Made by a program: the position numbers and the translations under genes. A stretch of DNA of 22,574 nt from an uncultured Verrucomicrobiota bacterium. Its GTDB lineage: Bacteria > Verrucomicrobiota > Verrucomicrobiia > Limisphaerales > UBA1096. Where the stretch lies: the NCBI GenBank assembly GCA_913050205.1, contig CAJXAU010000003.1, positions 1-22,574 on the forward strand, in the 5' to 3' direction. This document shows positions 1 through 8,042 of this stretch, piece by piece. Position 1 is the stretch's first letter; every line of letters begins with the position of its first letter. The notes under the pieces were generated by a model. It ran no database searches and was not told the origin of the DNA. It was given only the letters and a program-made list of their open reading frames with translations.

Positions 1-266
1 CGGCAGGTGAAGAATGTGATTTGGACAGTCTTTTCCGGATATCGGTGAGTGACGGTTTCCAGCGCTTGGCCAACCGCAATTTGTATTCCCAATTCTTCCC
101 GCAATTCACGGCGCAAACATTCCTCGACGGTTTCGCCCGATTCCCGTTTGCCTCCAGGAAATTCCCATAACCCTGCCAAGTGACTACCTTTCTGCCGCTT
201 GGTTATAAGTAGTTTTCCATTGCGGAAAACCAATCCGGCGGCAACCTCAACAGGTTTATCGGCCAA
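1..266 (-). CDS. Nudix hydrolase (MutT-like), partial, C-terminus off the window edge
   Basis: Family enzymes hydrolyse nucleoside diphosphates linked to another moiety; MutT-like members clean 8-oxo-dGTP from the nucleotide pool. On the minus strand the frame gives a complete 23-residue Nudix box at residues 39-61 (GGKRESGE ... RELREELGI), preceded by a MutT-like LWEFPGG. About 88 codons are visible and the rest lies beyond position 1. I start at a TTG (264-266) giving MADKPVEVAAG; this overlaps the end of the upstream UDP-glucose dehydrogenase gene by 11 bases, implying translational coupling. No ATG or clear ribosome binding site is visible, so the start is uncertain. A one-mismatch copy of the iterated palindrome lies at 65-74. 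Family is sure; substrate is not. Confidence 0.85.
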   Translation of the reverse strand, partial: MADKPVEVAAGLVFRNGKLLITKRQKGSHLAGLWEFPGGKRESGETVEECLRRELREELGIQIAVGQALETVTHRYPEKTVQITFFTC

Positions 267-1551
267 TGCTCTTGTAGGTGAACCCCAACTGTTCCAGTTC
301 GGAGGGATCAAATAAATTGCGACCGTCGAACAGGATCGGAGACGTCATGCCTTCCTTCGCCTTGGCCAAGTCCAATTCCTTAAACTGCGGCCACTCGGTT
401 GCCACCACGAGCGCATCACACCCGTCCGCCACGCTGTCCATGTCGTCAACATAAGTTACCCCTTCCGCAGGGAGTAATTCTCTGGCTTTCTCCATGGCCT
501 TGGGATCGTACACACGCAACGACGCGCCCTCCTTCAATAACCGCTGACAGATTTCGATTGCCGGAGACATGCGAACGTCATCCGTATTCTGTTTGAAAGC
601 CAGGCCAAGCACCCCGATTGTCTTGTCCTTCAGGATCCAAAGCGTTTCCGTGATCTTCTTAAGAAAGCGATCCATCTGGCCGGCGTTAATTTTCTGCACC
701 TCCTTAAGCAAACCAAAATCATACCCCAAATCATCACTAATGCGGATGAAAGCGCTCAGGTCTTTCGGAAAACAACTCCCACCGAAACCAAGCGAAGCGT
801 TGAGGAACCTCCGACCGATTCGTTCGTCCATCCCAATCCCGTTGGCAACCTCCTCAACATTCGCACCGGACGCCTCACATATCGCCGCCACTGCGTTGAT
901 GTAGGATATTTTCATCGCTAGAAACGAGTTGGCTGCGTGCTTGATCAATTCAGCGGAATTAATATCAGTAAAAATAATCGGAGCGTTAAACGGTTCGTAA
1001 ATCTCACGCATTGCCTCGTTTGGCCGTTCCGAGGCGGAACCGATTACAATACGGTCCGGCTTCATCAGATCCTCAACCGCAAAGCCTTCACGTAGGAATT
1101 CCGGATTGCTAATGACATCGAATTCACAATCTGCCTTGCAATACCGCTTGATTGTTTCGGCCACCTTTTCGCCGGTCTTGACCGGAACCGTGCTCTTGTC
1201 AACGACGATCTTATAGGAGGTCATGGCACCGGCGATATCTCGTGCCACGCGCTCGATGAAACTCAAGTCCACCGAGCCGTCCTCCAACGGTGGTGTCGGT
1301 ACAGCGATGAAAATTACGTCCGATTTCCCAACCCCCTCCGCCGTGCTGGCGGTGAAAGATAATCGCCCTTCCGCGACGTTCCTTTTAACCATTTCCTCAA
1401 GGCCCGGTTCGTATATCGGAATACCCCCGCCCTGAAGTAACTTTACCTTCGATTCGTCGCAATCAACACAGACGACATTATGCCCTACCTCGGAAAAACA
1501 TGTGCCTGTAACCAAGCCGACATACCCAGTGCCGATAATCGCAATATTCAC
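256..1551 (-). CDS. ugd: UDP-glucose 6-dehydrogenase
   Basis: Cytosolic enzyme oxidising UDP-glucose to UDP-glucuronate with two NAD+, supplying uronic acids for surface polysaccharide. The 431-residue protein starts with the Rossmann motif IIGTGYVGLVTG (5-16), has the VPTPP segment (84-88), the STVPVKTG segment (120-127), and the catalytic cysteine in GFGGSCFPKD (Cys260). The C-terminal UDP-binding domain ends with the typical ILFDGRNLFDP. Length is normal for the bacterial short form. The start is GTG at 1551; an ATG six bases upstream is in another frame and stops at once. It lies 18 bases after the TPR-like gene and overlaps the Nudix gene, so the three are probably co-transcribed. GDP-mannose dehydrogenase is the nearest alternative but fits less well. 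Confidence 0.95.
   Translation of the reverse strand: MNIAIIGTGYVGLVTGTCFSEVGHNVVCVDCDESKVKLLQGGGIPIYEPGLEEMVKRNVAEGRLSFTASTAEGVGKSDVIFIAVPTPPLEDGSVDLSFIERVARDIAGAMTSYKIVVDKSTVPVKTGEKVAETIKRYCKADCEFDVISNPEFLREGFAVEDLMKPDRIVIGSASERPNEAMREIYEPFNAPIIFTDINSAELIKHAANSFLAMKISYINAVAAICEASGANVEEVANGIGMDERIGRRFLNASLGFGGSCFPKDLSAFIRISDDLGYDFGLLKEVQKINAGQMDRFLKKITETLWILKDKTIGVLGLAFKQNTDDVRMSPAIEICQRLLKEGASLRVYDPKAMEKARELLPAEGVTYVDDMDSVADGCDALVVATEWPQFKELDLAKAKEGMTSPILFDGRNLFDPSELEQLGFTYKSIGR
361..370. repeat. Iterated palindrome CTTGGCCAAG, in ugd
   Basis: Exact 10-base core; read in the gene as Leu-Ala-Lys (DLAKAK). Palindromy stops at the core. Confidence 0.85.
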
Positions 1552-1569
1552 GACATTTAAATTCGCAAC

Positions 1570-2247
1570 TTACTTCTGCTCCGTTGCAGCGGGCGGAGCG
1601 ACTGGTGCCGGCTTTGTGTCCGGTGCTGAATCCGGCTTGGCCGGTTCACTAATTACACCCGTTGGAGGCGTCTCAGGTTCAACAACCGGTTCTGGGCGTG
1701 AGGGTAGCGGATCGAGTTCAGTTTGGGCCGCTTCCAACAATGCCGCCGCCCTGTTTCGGATCGTGTCGCTAACCTTTTCGTTGGCCACGTTGGTCAACGA
1801 TCGATACGTCCCGATTGCTTTATTAACATCTCCATCAGCCTCCCAGCAAAGAGCCTCTCCCAGTTTGGCTTCGTCAACCCAATTGCCATCTGCGTAATCC
1901 GTCAAATAGGTTGAAAACCGGGCTTTTGCGTTCTTGATGTTGCCGGCGTCCAGCGAGGTTTTTGCACTCAATATCAAGGCTCTCTCAGCAACCGGCTCGC
2001 CTTTGTTATTGGCATGCACATCGTTCAATCGCGAAGCTACATCATTCAAATTGGTACTATTTAGGGACAGTGCTTTCACCAAATCTGACTCCGCTTTACT
2101 GGACGAAGCCGATTTGTTGTTGTTCATCCAACTCATACCTACAACGACGACTAGAATCACCAGAGTAATGTTGATTAACATACCCCGGTTTTTGGCAAAC
2201 CACTCTTCGCCGTTCATTAAAATGTCTGTTTCGTTCGGTTCACTCAT
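1570..2247 (-). CDS. Membrane-anchored TPR-like protein (YfgM-like)
   Basis: A 225-residue protein with a short cytoplasmic N-terminus, one hydrophobic segment at about residues 23-40, a helical repeat region (about 50-175) and a Pro/Glu/Ala-rich tail (about 178-225). The architecture, and segments such as NAKARFSTYLTDYADG and EALCWEADGDVNKAIGTYRSL, resemble the YfgM/TPR_21 family, whose E. coli member is an ancillary partner of the SecYEG translocon and PpiD. The topology would place the repeats on the outer face of the inner membrane. Start ATG at 2247 has no recognisable Shine-Dalgarno; an internal Met (residue 11) is an alternative. It sits between acnA and ugd, which gives no functional clue. 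Family assignment is moderate; role is inferred. Confidence 0.65.
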   Translation of the reverse strand: MSEPNETDILMNGEEWFAKNRGMLINITLVILVVVVGMSWMNNNKSASSSKAESDLVKALSLNSTNLNDVASRLNDVHANNKGEPVAERALILSAKTSLDAGNIKNAKARFSTYLTDYADGNWVDEAKLGEALCWEADGDVNKAIGTYRSLTNVANEKVSDTIRNRAAALLEAAQTELDPLPSRPEPVVEPETPPTGVISEPAKPDSAPDTKPAPVAPPAATEQK

Positions 2248-2318
2248 TTTTAAACAGGGCGGGAATCATTCGCAGGGCGACACAAAAGGCAAGCAAAAAC
2301 AGGCGATTATGAGGCGAA

Positions 2319-5024
2319 TCAACCTTTTGCCGCCAGTTGTCTGAGGACATAGGTCAAAATTCCGCCGTGGCGGTAGTACTCCACTTCGATATCAGTATCC
2401 ACTCGGCAAAGCACTGCCAACTCCGAGTTTGAGCCATCTGCCCGGGTGATCCGCAAGGTCAACTCCTGCTGGGCTTGCAATCCGTCATTTAACCCGATTA
2501 CGTCGTAGGTTTCGCTACCGTCAAGGCCAAGGCTTTTCACGCCGTCTCCGTCCTTAAACTGAAGCGGCAGCACTCCCATACCAATTAGGTTGGAGCGATG
2601 GATGCGCTCAAAACTCTCACACACCACCGCCCTCACACCAAGCAGTCGCGTCCCCTTGGCCGCCCAGTCGCGCGAACTCCCGGTACCATATTCCTTGCCG
2701 CCAATTACCACCAACGGCGTTCCCTCTTCCCGGTAGCGAATCGCCGCGTCATAAATGTCCATTTGATCCCCGCTTGGCTGATGCTTGGTCAAGCCGCCTT
2801 CGGTACCGGGCACCATCAGGTTTTTGATGCGCACATTGGCGAAAGTACCCCGAGTCATGATTCGGTCATTGCCGCGACGCGAGCCATAGCTGTTGAAATC
2901 CTTGAACTCCACGCTGTTATCAACGAGGTAACGCCCAGCAGGCGAGTCCTGCTTGATAGCACCAGCCGGCGAAATATGGTCGGTCGTCACGGAATCACCG
3001 AATACCCCAAGAGGTCGGGCACCGTTGATCTCGGTAATTGCTCCCGCCTCCATTCCGAAGCCTTCAAAAAATGGCGGCTCCTGAATGTACGTACTGGTTT
3101 CGTCCCAATCGTATGCGTGTCCCACGCTGGCGGGGATTTCGTTCCATTTCGGATTTTGATCGGTGAAGTTGCTGTACAACTCACGAAACACTTCAGGCTT
3201 CAACGATGTCTGCATCAAATCCCGCACCTCGGCCAAGCTTGGCCAGAGATCCCGGAGATACACGTCGGAGCCATCCTCCGCTTGGCCAAGCGGCTCGTTC
3301 GTCAGGTCGATGTTCACACGACCAATGAGGGCAAATGCCACAACAAGCGGAGGAGACATCAGGAAGTTGCCCCTCACGTTTTGGTGCACACGAGCCTCAA
3401 AGTTTCGGTTACCGGAAAGCACCGAAGCGGCGACCAGATTGTTGTCGAGTATTGCCTTTTCCACCTCCGCATCCAACGGCCCGGAGTTCCCAATACAGGT
3501 AGTGCAGCCATAGCCAACCAAGTTGAAACCAAGCTGATCAAGGTACGGCTGCAGGCCGGTTTTCTCCAGATAATCGCTCACCACACGAGAACCCGGGCCA
3601 AGCGACGCCTTAACAAGCGGAGAGACTTTCAGTCCCTTTTCCACAGCCTTTTTCGCCAGCAAACCGGCGGCCAACATCACGCTTGGGTTGGAGGTGTTCG
3701 TACAACTTGTGATCGCGGCGATGACCACATCGCCATGACCAAGCTGAGCCGTTCCGTTGTCGGTCGGCACATCGGCTTTCACCGAAGCCAAGTCACCGTT
3801 TTCACGGCCAAAGCCGCCATCGGCAACCGGCGTGGAGAACAACTCCTCGAACTTCGAACCGAGCAACGGCACCTCAATCCGGTCCTGTGGCCTGCGCGGC
3901 CCGGCGACGCTTGGCTGGATGGTGCCCAAATCTAGTTTGAGGCTGACGGAATAATCCACATCCCCTTCGCCCGGAATGCCAAACAGATCCTGCGCTTTGT
4001 AATAATTCGCGTAGGTGGTGCAGTGTTCCTCCGAACGTCCGGTCGCACGGAGGTAGTTCACGGTTTCTTCGTCGATCGGGAAAAAGCCCATCGTCGCACC
4101 GTACTCTGGCGCCATGTTGGCAATGGTCGCGCGGTCTGTGAGCGGCAGGTCCTTTACGCCTTGCCCGTAAAACTCGACAAACTTGCCCACTACTTTGGCT
4201 TCGCGCAGCATCTCGGTCACGGTCAACGCAAGATCGGTTGCGGTCACGCCTTCGCGAAGCGCCCCCTCGAGTTGCACCCCCACCACGTCCGGCGTGAGAA
4301 AATAAACCGGCTGACCAAGCATTCCTGCTTCAGCCTCAATGCCTCCCACTCCCCACCCCACGATGCCAAGACCGTTAATCATGGTTGTGTGCGAGTCGGT
4401 GCCAACCAGTGTGTCTGGATAGTAAACCCCATCTGCGTCAGTAAGGATGCCACGAGCGAGGTACTCCAGATTGACTTGATGAACAATTCCGATCCCCGGA
4501 GGAACAACCTTGAACGTATCAAACGCCTGCATACCCCATTTGAGGAATTGGTACCGCTCTCGGTTGCGTTTAAATTCCAGTTCCAAGTTTTTGTCCATCG
4601 CATCCTCGGAGCCGGCGAAATCCACCTGCACAGAATGATCCACCACCAAATCCACCGGCACCAATGGCTCGATGATCTTCGGATCCTTGCCTAACCGCTG
4701 CACAGCGGAGCGCATCGCTGCCAAATCCACCAGCAACGGTACTCCGGTAAAGTCCTGTAAAACAATCCGCGCAACGGTGAACGGGATTTCCTCGGTGCGC
4801 TGTGCGTTCGGTTTCCATCCAGCCAATTGGCGGACATTTTCCTCCGTCACTTTTTGACCGTCGAAGTTTCGCAGGACTGACTCCAAAACAAGACGAATAC
4901 AAACCGGCAGACGGGAGATGTCACCCAACCCCGCCTTGGCGAGGGCCGGTAACGAGTAAAAATTGCCTTCCTGACCGTTGCCGAGGTCAAACGACTGCAA
5001 CGAGTTGAACGTGTTATGACTCAT
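2319..5024 (-). CDS. acnA: Aconitate hydratase (AcnA type)
   Basis: TCA-cycle enzyme interconverting citrate and isocitrate through a [4Fe-4S] cluster. The 901-residue protein has cluster ligands Cys441 (ITSCTNTSN) and Cys507/Cys510 (GCTTCIGNSG), with the same 66- and 3-residue spacings as E. coli AcnA. The C-terminal swivel domain follows, with GDSVTTDHISPAG and GKEYGTGSSRDWAAKG. The frame extends 19 codons further upstream, but I choose ATG at 5024 because GGAG lies about eight bases before it and MSHNTF matches the family N-terminus. Full-length, no defect seen. Two palindromes of the iterated family lie inside (3231-3244 and 3278-3293); the second encodes LGQA where homologues have similar length, so no insertion is apparent. 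Confidence 0.96.
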   Translation of the reverse strand: MSHNTFNSLQSFDLGNGQEGNFYSLPALAKAGLGDISRLPVCIRLVLESVLRNFDGQKVTEENVRQLAGWKPNAQRTEEIPFTVARIVLQDFTGVPLLVDLAAMRSAVQRLGKDPKIIEPLVPVDLVVDHSVQVDFAGSEDAMDKNLELEFKRNRERYQFLKWGMQAFDTFKVVPPGIGIVHQVNLEYLARGILTDADGVYYPDTLVGTDSHTTMINGLGIVGWGVGGIEAEAGMLGQPVYFLTPDVVGVQLEGALREGVTATDLALTVTEMLREAKVVGKFVEFYGQGVKDLPLTDRATIANMAPEYGATMGFFPIDEETVNYLRATGRSEEHCTTYANYYKAQDLFGIPGEGDVDYSVSLKLDLGTIQPSVAGPRRPQDRIEVPLLGSKFEELFSTPVADGGFGRENGDLASVKADVPTDNGTAQLGHGDVVIAAITSCTNTSNPSVMLAAGLLAKKAVEKGLKVSPLVKASLGPGSRVVSDYLEKTGLQPYLDQLGFNLVGYGCTTCIGNSGPLDAEVEKAILDNNLVAASVLSGNRNFEARVHQNVRGNFLMSPPLVVAFALIGRVNIDLTNEPLGQAEDGSDVYLRDLWPSLAEVRDLMQTSLKPEVFRELYSNFTDQNPKWNEIPASVGHAYDWDETSTYIQEPPFFEGFGMEAGAITEINGARPLGVFGDSVTTDHISPAGAIKQDSPAGRYLVDNSVEFKDFNSYGSRRGNDRIMTRGTFANVRIKNLMVPGTEGGLTKHQPSGDQMDIYDAAIRYREEGTPLVVIGGKEYGTGSSRDWAAKGTRLLGVRAVVCESFERIHRSNLIGMGVLPLQFKDGDGVKSLGLDGSETYDVIGLNDGLQAQQELTLRITRADGSNSELAVLCRVDTDIEVEYYRHGGILTYVLRQLAAKG
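3231..3244. repeat. Inverted-order variant palindrome GGCCAAGCTTGGCC, in acnA
   Basis: A perfect 14-base palindrome built from the same half sites in outward order (GGCCAAG then CTTGGCC), 37 bases from the exact copy at 3281. Probably a relative of the iterated element. Confidence 0.5.
3278..3293. repeat. Iterated palindrome CCGCTTGGCCAAGCGG, in acnA
   Basis: Perfect 16-base palindrome with the core at 3281-3290; read as Leu-Gly-Gln-Ala in the gene. Confidence 0.9.
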
Positions 5025-5099
5025 GAAAAAAGCTCCAAGCGACACGGGTCGCGTTGTCGCAATAGAATGAATCGCCGCCAACTCTTTGTCAACGACCCC

Positions 5100-5118
5100 C
5101 GCTTGGCCAAGCGCTTGG
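5100..5118. repeat. Compound iterated palindrome between acnA and the UxaE-like gene
   Basis: Core at 5102-5111 within CGCTTGGCCAAGCG (5100-5113), continuing to the 17-base compound CTTGGCCAAGCGCTTGG (5102-5118). The second palindrome CCAAGCGCTTGG (5107-5118) overlaps the first. It lies five bases downstream of the UxaE-like stop codon and about 75 bases upstream of the acnA start. Confidence 0.9.
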
Positions 5119-5123
5119 GCAGG

Positions 5124-6368
5124 TTATGCGGCAAAAATCCGCTTGAAGTGCCGATCGTACAGGTTTTCTGTTACGTTTCTGCCCACCACTTCCGCGTTGG
5201 TTTTCAGTAGGTCGGTGTAACGGGCGCCCTCTTTCGCCGCGAGTTTGAATGCGATGTGGAGCAATTGGCGGAAGTGCTGGTTAAATTCCGGATGATCCTG
5301 AACATGGCGCAGCGCGTTGGCGTATTGATCCCCACTCCAGCCATCCACCGTCTCGGCGCTTGGCAACCGCTCCGCATCGATATCGATCACCGAGGCATAC
5401 GGACCGCACAGCGCGTCCACATTTTCCAGCGCCTTGGCATAAATCTCCTTGGCCAGCGCCAAGCCCTCACCCCCAGCCTCTGCCAAGCCAATGAGTTCCT
5501 CCAGCCAAGTCGTCCCGGCGGTTTTGAGGTGCACACCGGCGCCGGTGCGTCGCAACGCCGCGCCAATGATCGGGTAGATGGAAAACTTGTCGCTGCCACT
5601 GTGCACACTGAGCTTTAGGTTTTCCGGCAGGCCATACTTGGCCACCGCATGGGCGATCACCGCCAAATCGTCATTAAACTCCTTTTCAAACTGTGCAAGA
5701 TCGCCAACGTAATCAACGCCCTTATTGAACCGGCCAGTAAACTTCGGGGCGATCGTTTGCAACTTCACTCCCTCATCCGCCAACGCCGCCAGGATGATCA
5801 ACAGCTCAGGCGGGGTTTGCGGGGCATCGGTTTCATCCATCGAAACCTCAGCAATAAACTCACCCTTCTTCGACTCAATATGCCTGTAGATTTTTGCCGC
5901 AGCCTGGACTGCAAACAGGTATTTCCCGGCAACCTCCTCCACATATTCACGCGAAATATCAAACGGCTGATCGATGCCCTCGATCGACACGCTGCCGATT
6001 AGTTCCGGATGGCGCTCAACAAATGCAGGAACAGCATCCCCCTCGGCCGACTGCCCGATAAAGTCAGCGACGTCGATCGTGAAAAAATCCGAGCACGCGA
6101 GGTACTTGTCCACCGTGTCCATGTTGATGTGGTCGGCGTCAACATGCCACCCTTTGTCCCAGCCAAGCTCCTCGACCGCCGCCTTGGCTGCGTCGAATAC
6201 ACTCTGCGGTTCCGACCCGATGAAACTGTGTTCGCGGTTCGACTTGTTCCAGACCGGCACCACGTCGATGCCCTCACTGGCCAACTGCACACAGGCCTGA
6301 AGCTGCGCCTTGGCCTGATGGGCAAACCGATCACCCACCCCGATGGTGTATTTTTCTAAAATCAACAT
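5124..6368 (-). CDS. uxaE: Tagaturonate epimerase family protein (UxaE-like)
   Basis: Members of the UxaE family interconvert D-tagaturonate and D-fructuronate in hexuronate catabolism; I assign it from recall of family features. The 414-residue protein has no signal peptide. Conserved-looking stretches are GVGDRFAHQAKAQL (10-23), HVDADHIN (75-82), FFTIDVADFIG (95-105), SVHSGSDKFSIYP (254-266) and LKTAGTTWLEE (281-291). The His/Asp-rich clusters suit a metal-dependent sugar-acid enzyme. Start ATG at 6368 has only a weak GGA before it. It diverges from the sulfatase gene, with 132 bases between the two starts. The L-galactonate-dehydrogenase-like gene at 12146 could supply tagaturonate, which would be consistent. 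The family call is fairly good; the exact substrate is inference. Confidence 0.65.
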   Translation of the reverse strand: MLILEKYTIGVGDRFAHQAKAQLQACVQLASEGIDVVPVWNKSNREHSFIGSEPQSVFDAAKAAVEELGWDKGWHVDADHINMDTVDKYLACSDFFTIDVADFIGQSAEGDAVPAFVERHPELIGSVSIEGIDQPFDISREYVEEVAGKYLFAVQAAAKIYRHIESKKGEFIAEVSMDETDAPQTPPELLIILAALADEGVKLQTIAPKFTGRFNKGVDYVGDLAQFEKEFNDDLAVIAHAVAKYGLPENLKLSVHSGSDKFSIYPIIGAALRRTGAGVHLKTAGTTWLEELIGLAEAGGEGLALAKEIYAKALENVDALCGPYASVIDIDAERLPSAETVDGWSGDQYANALRHVQDHPEFNQHFRQLLHIAFKLAAKEGARYTDLLKTNAEVVGRNVTENLYDRHFKRIFAA

Positions 6369-6422
6369 TCCAAAAGGGCGGTGAAACTAAGGGATGAACA
6401 GTTGCGAAACAAACAAAATGCC

Positions 6423-6432
6423 CTTGGCCAAG
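6423..6432. repeat. Iterated palindrome in the UxaE-like/sulfatase divergent region
   Basis: Exact core, intergenic, 69 bases before the proposed sulfatase start. A truncated relative (CGCTTGGCCGG) follows at 6478-6488, 13 bases before that start. Confidence 0.85.
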
Positions 6433-6500
6433 CGCGGATGGTGATTTCTCCAGCGCATGACGGTTTGACTTTGCGGGCGCTTGGCCGGTACACAAGTGGC

Positions 6501-8039
6501 ATGCGATATCTTTGCGGAATTTTGCTCGCTGCATTTGGGGCGCTTGGCCAAGCGGCTAGTGCCGAAAAACCGAACATCATCGTCATCATGGCCGACGACC
6601 TCGGCTACGGCGACATTGGCTGCTACGGAGCCAAACCGAAAAACCTCAAGACTCCCCACATCGACAATCTGGCCGCTAACGGACTCCGATTCACCAGCGG
6701 CTACTGCTCTGCGTCAACCTGCACTCCCACGCGCTTTTCGTTTCTCACCGGCAAGTACGCCTTCAGGCAGGAAGGCACGGGTATCGCCCCACCCAATGGC
6801 CCAGCGATCATCCAGCCCGGAATCGAGACATTGCCGACGCTTATGAAAAAAGCAGGCTACGCCACCGCCGTCATCGGCAAGTGGCACCTTGGCCTCGGCG
6901 GCCCGAATGGCCCGGACTGGAACGGCGAACTCAAGCCCGGCCCGCGTGACATCGGCTTTGACTATTGTTATCTGCTACCCACCACCAACGACCGTGTGCC
7001 ACAGGTGTACGTGGAGAATTGGCGTGTGAAAAATCTCGACCCGAAAGATCCGCTTTGGGTGGGGCGCAAAAAACCCAGCCCCGACCACCCCACCGGCATC
7101 ACCCATCGCAGTACGTTAAAAATGGACTGGAGCCACGGCCACAATTCCACCATCCACAACGGCATCAGCCGGATCGGATTTTACACCGGCGGCCACGCAG
7201 CACGTTTCCGCGATGAAGACTTGGCTGACGAGTGGGTCAAACAATCCAACAAGTGGATCGAGGCCAACAAGGACAATCCGTTCTTTCTGTTTTTCTCGTC
7301 GCACGACCTGCACGTGCCACGCATCCCTCACGAGCGATTCCGTGGCACCTCCGCCCTGAGCTACCGCGGCGACGTGATCGTTCAACTCGACTGGTGTGTC
7401 GGCGAACTGGTCAAGACCCTCGACCGGCTCAATCTCTCCGACAACACGCTAATCGTATTCTGCTCGGACAACGGGCCAGTGGGCGATGACGGCTACAAGG
7501 ACGAAGCCCTCGAGAAAATGGCGGACCACTCACCAAACGGCCCATTCAGCGGTGGAAAATACAGTGTCCTTGAGGGCGGCACCCGCACACCGTTCATCAC
7601 CTATTGGCCGGGCAAAATAAAACCGGGCGTCTCCGACGAAATGGTTTGCACCATTGACATGGCCGCCAGTTTTGCAGCGTTAACCGGCACAAAACTCCCT
7701 GCCAACGCCTGCCCCGACAGCTTCAACGTCCTCGGCGCGTTGCTTGGCAAAAAAGGGGCCAAGGGGCGCGACCACCTCGTACAGCAGGATAACGGTCGGG
7801 GCGGAAACTACGGCTACCGGGTTGGCAATTGGAAACTGCAGCGGCACGACTCCAAGCGCAAACGAAACGTCGTCGTAACCAACAAACTGGCCAACACTCC
7901 CGCACCCCGGTTTGCGCTGTTCGACCTAAGTCAAGACGTTGAAGAAAAAGTCGATGTCTCCAAGAAACACCCAAAGGTGTTTAACCGGATGAAGGCCGGC
8001 TTACAAAAGATCATCGATGACGGCCGCAGCCGGCCCTGA
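6501..8039 (+). CDS. Secreted type I (formylglycine) sulfatase
   Basis: Hydrolyses sulfate esters, most likely on a polysaccharide or its fragments, after export. The 512-residue protein has a signal peptide (about 1-21, cleavage after ASA), then PNIIVIMADDLGYGD with metal-binding Asp32/Asp33. The catalytic signature is Cys74-Thr-Pro-Thr-Arg78, whose Cys is converted to formylglycine. GKWHLG (126-131), HDLH (268-271) and SDNGP (322-326) follow. An in-frame extension reaches 6381, but ATG 6501 gives a clean signal peptide; no clear Shine-Dalgarno is present. Bacterial arylsulfatases of this kind are numerous in marine PVC bacteria. A separate sulfatase-maturing enzyme is needed and is not in the window. 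It ends 3 bases from the convergent phosphatase stop. Substrate cannot be read from sequence. Confidence 0.93.
   Translation: MRYLCGILLAAFGALGQAASAEKPNIIVIMADDLGYGDIGCYGAKPKNLKTPHIDNLAANGLRFTSGYCSASTCTPTRFSFLTGKYAFRQEGTGIAPPNGPAIIQPGIETLPTLMKKAGYATAVIGKWHLGLGGPNGPDWNGELKPGPRDIGFDYCYLLPTTNDRVPQVYVENWRVKNLDPKDPLWVGRKKPSPDHPTGITHRSTLKMDWSHGHNSTIHNGISRIGFYTGGHAARFRDEDLADEWVKQSNKWIEANKDNPFFLFFSSHDLHVPRIPHERFRGTSALSYRGDVIVQLDWCVGELVKTLDRLNLSDNTLIVFCSDNGPVGDDGYKDEALEKMADHSPNGPFSGGKYSVLEGGTRTPFITYWPGKIKPGVSDEMVCTIDMAASFAALTGTKLPANACPDSFNVLGALLGKKGAKGRDHLVQQDNGRGGNYGYRVGNWKLQRHDSKRKRNVVVTNKLANTPAPRFALFDLSQDVEEKVDVSKKHPKVFNRMKAGLQKIIDDGRSRP
6541..6554. repeat. Iterated palindrome inside the sulfatase signal peptide
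   Basis: CGCTTGGCCAAGCG encodes part of GALGQAASA at the end of the export signal (Leu-Gly-Gln phase). Confidence 0.9.
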
Positions 8040-8042
8040 CAA

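Noticed and set aside
2598..3935. 445-codon open frame on the plus strand
   Set aside because: Antisense shadow of acnA with no recognisable domain; the minus-strand product is unmistakable.
5025..5081. N-terminal extension of aconitase by 19 codons
   Set aside because: It runs through the intergenic region; ATG 5024 has a clear GGAG and a family-like start.
5087..5092. Perfect TTGACA (minus strand) upstream of acnA as a promoter
   Set aside because: The position suits acnA, but no good -10 hexamer lies 16-18 bases away, so I do not call a promoter.
5107..5118. Rho-independent terminators formed by the compound palindromes
   Set aside because: Stems would be only about four pairs and no U-tract follows any copy.
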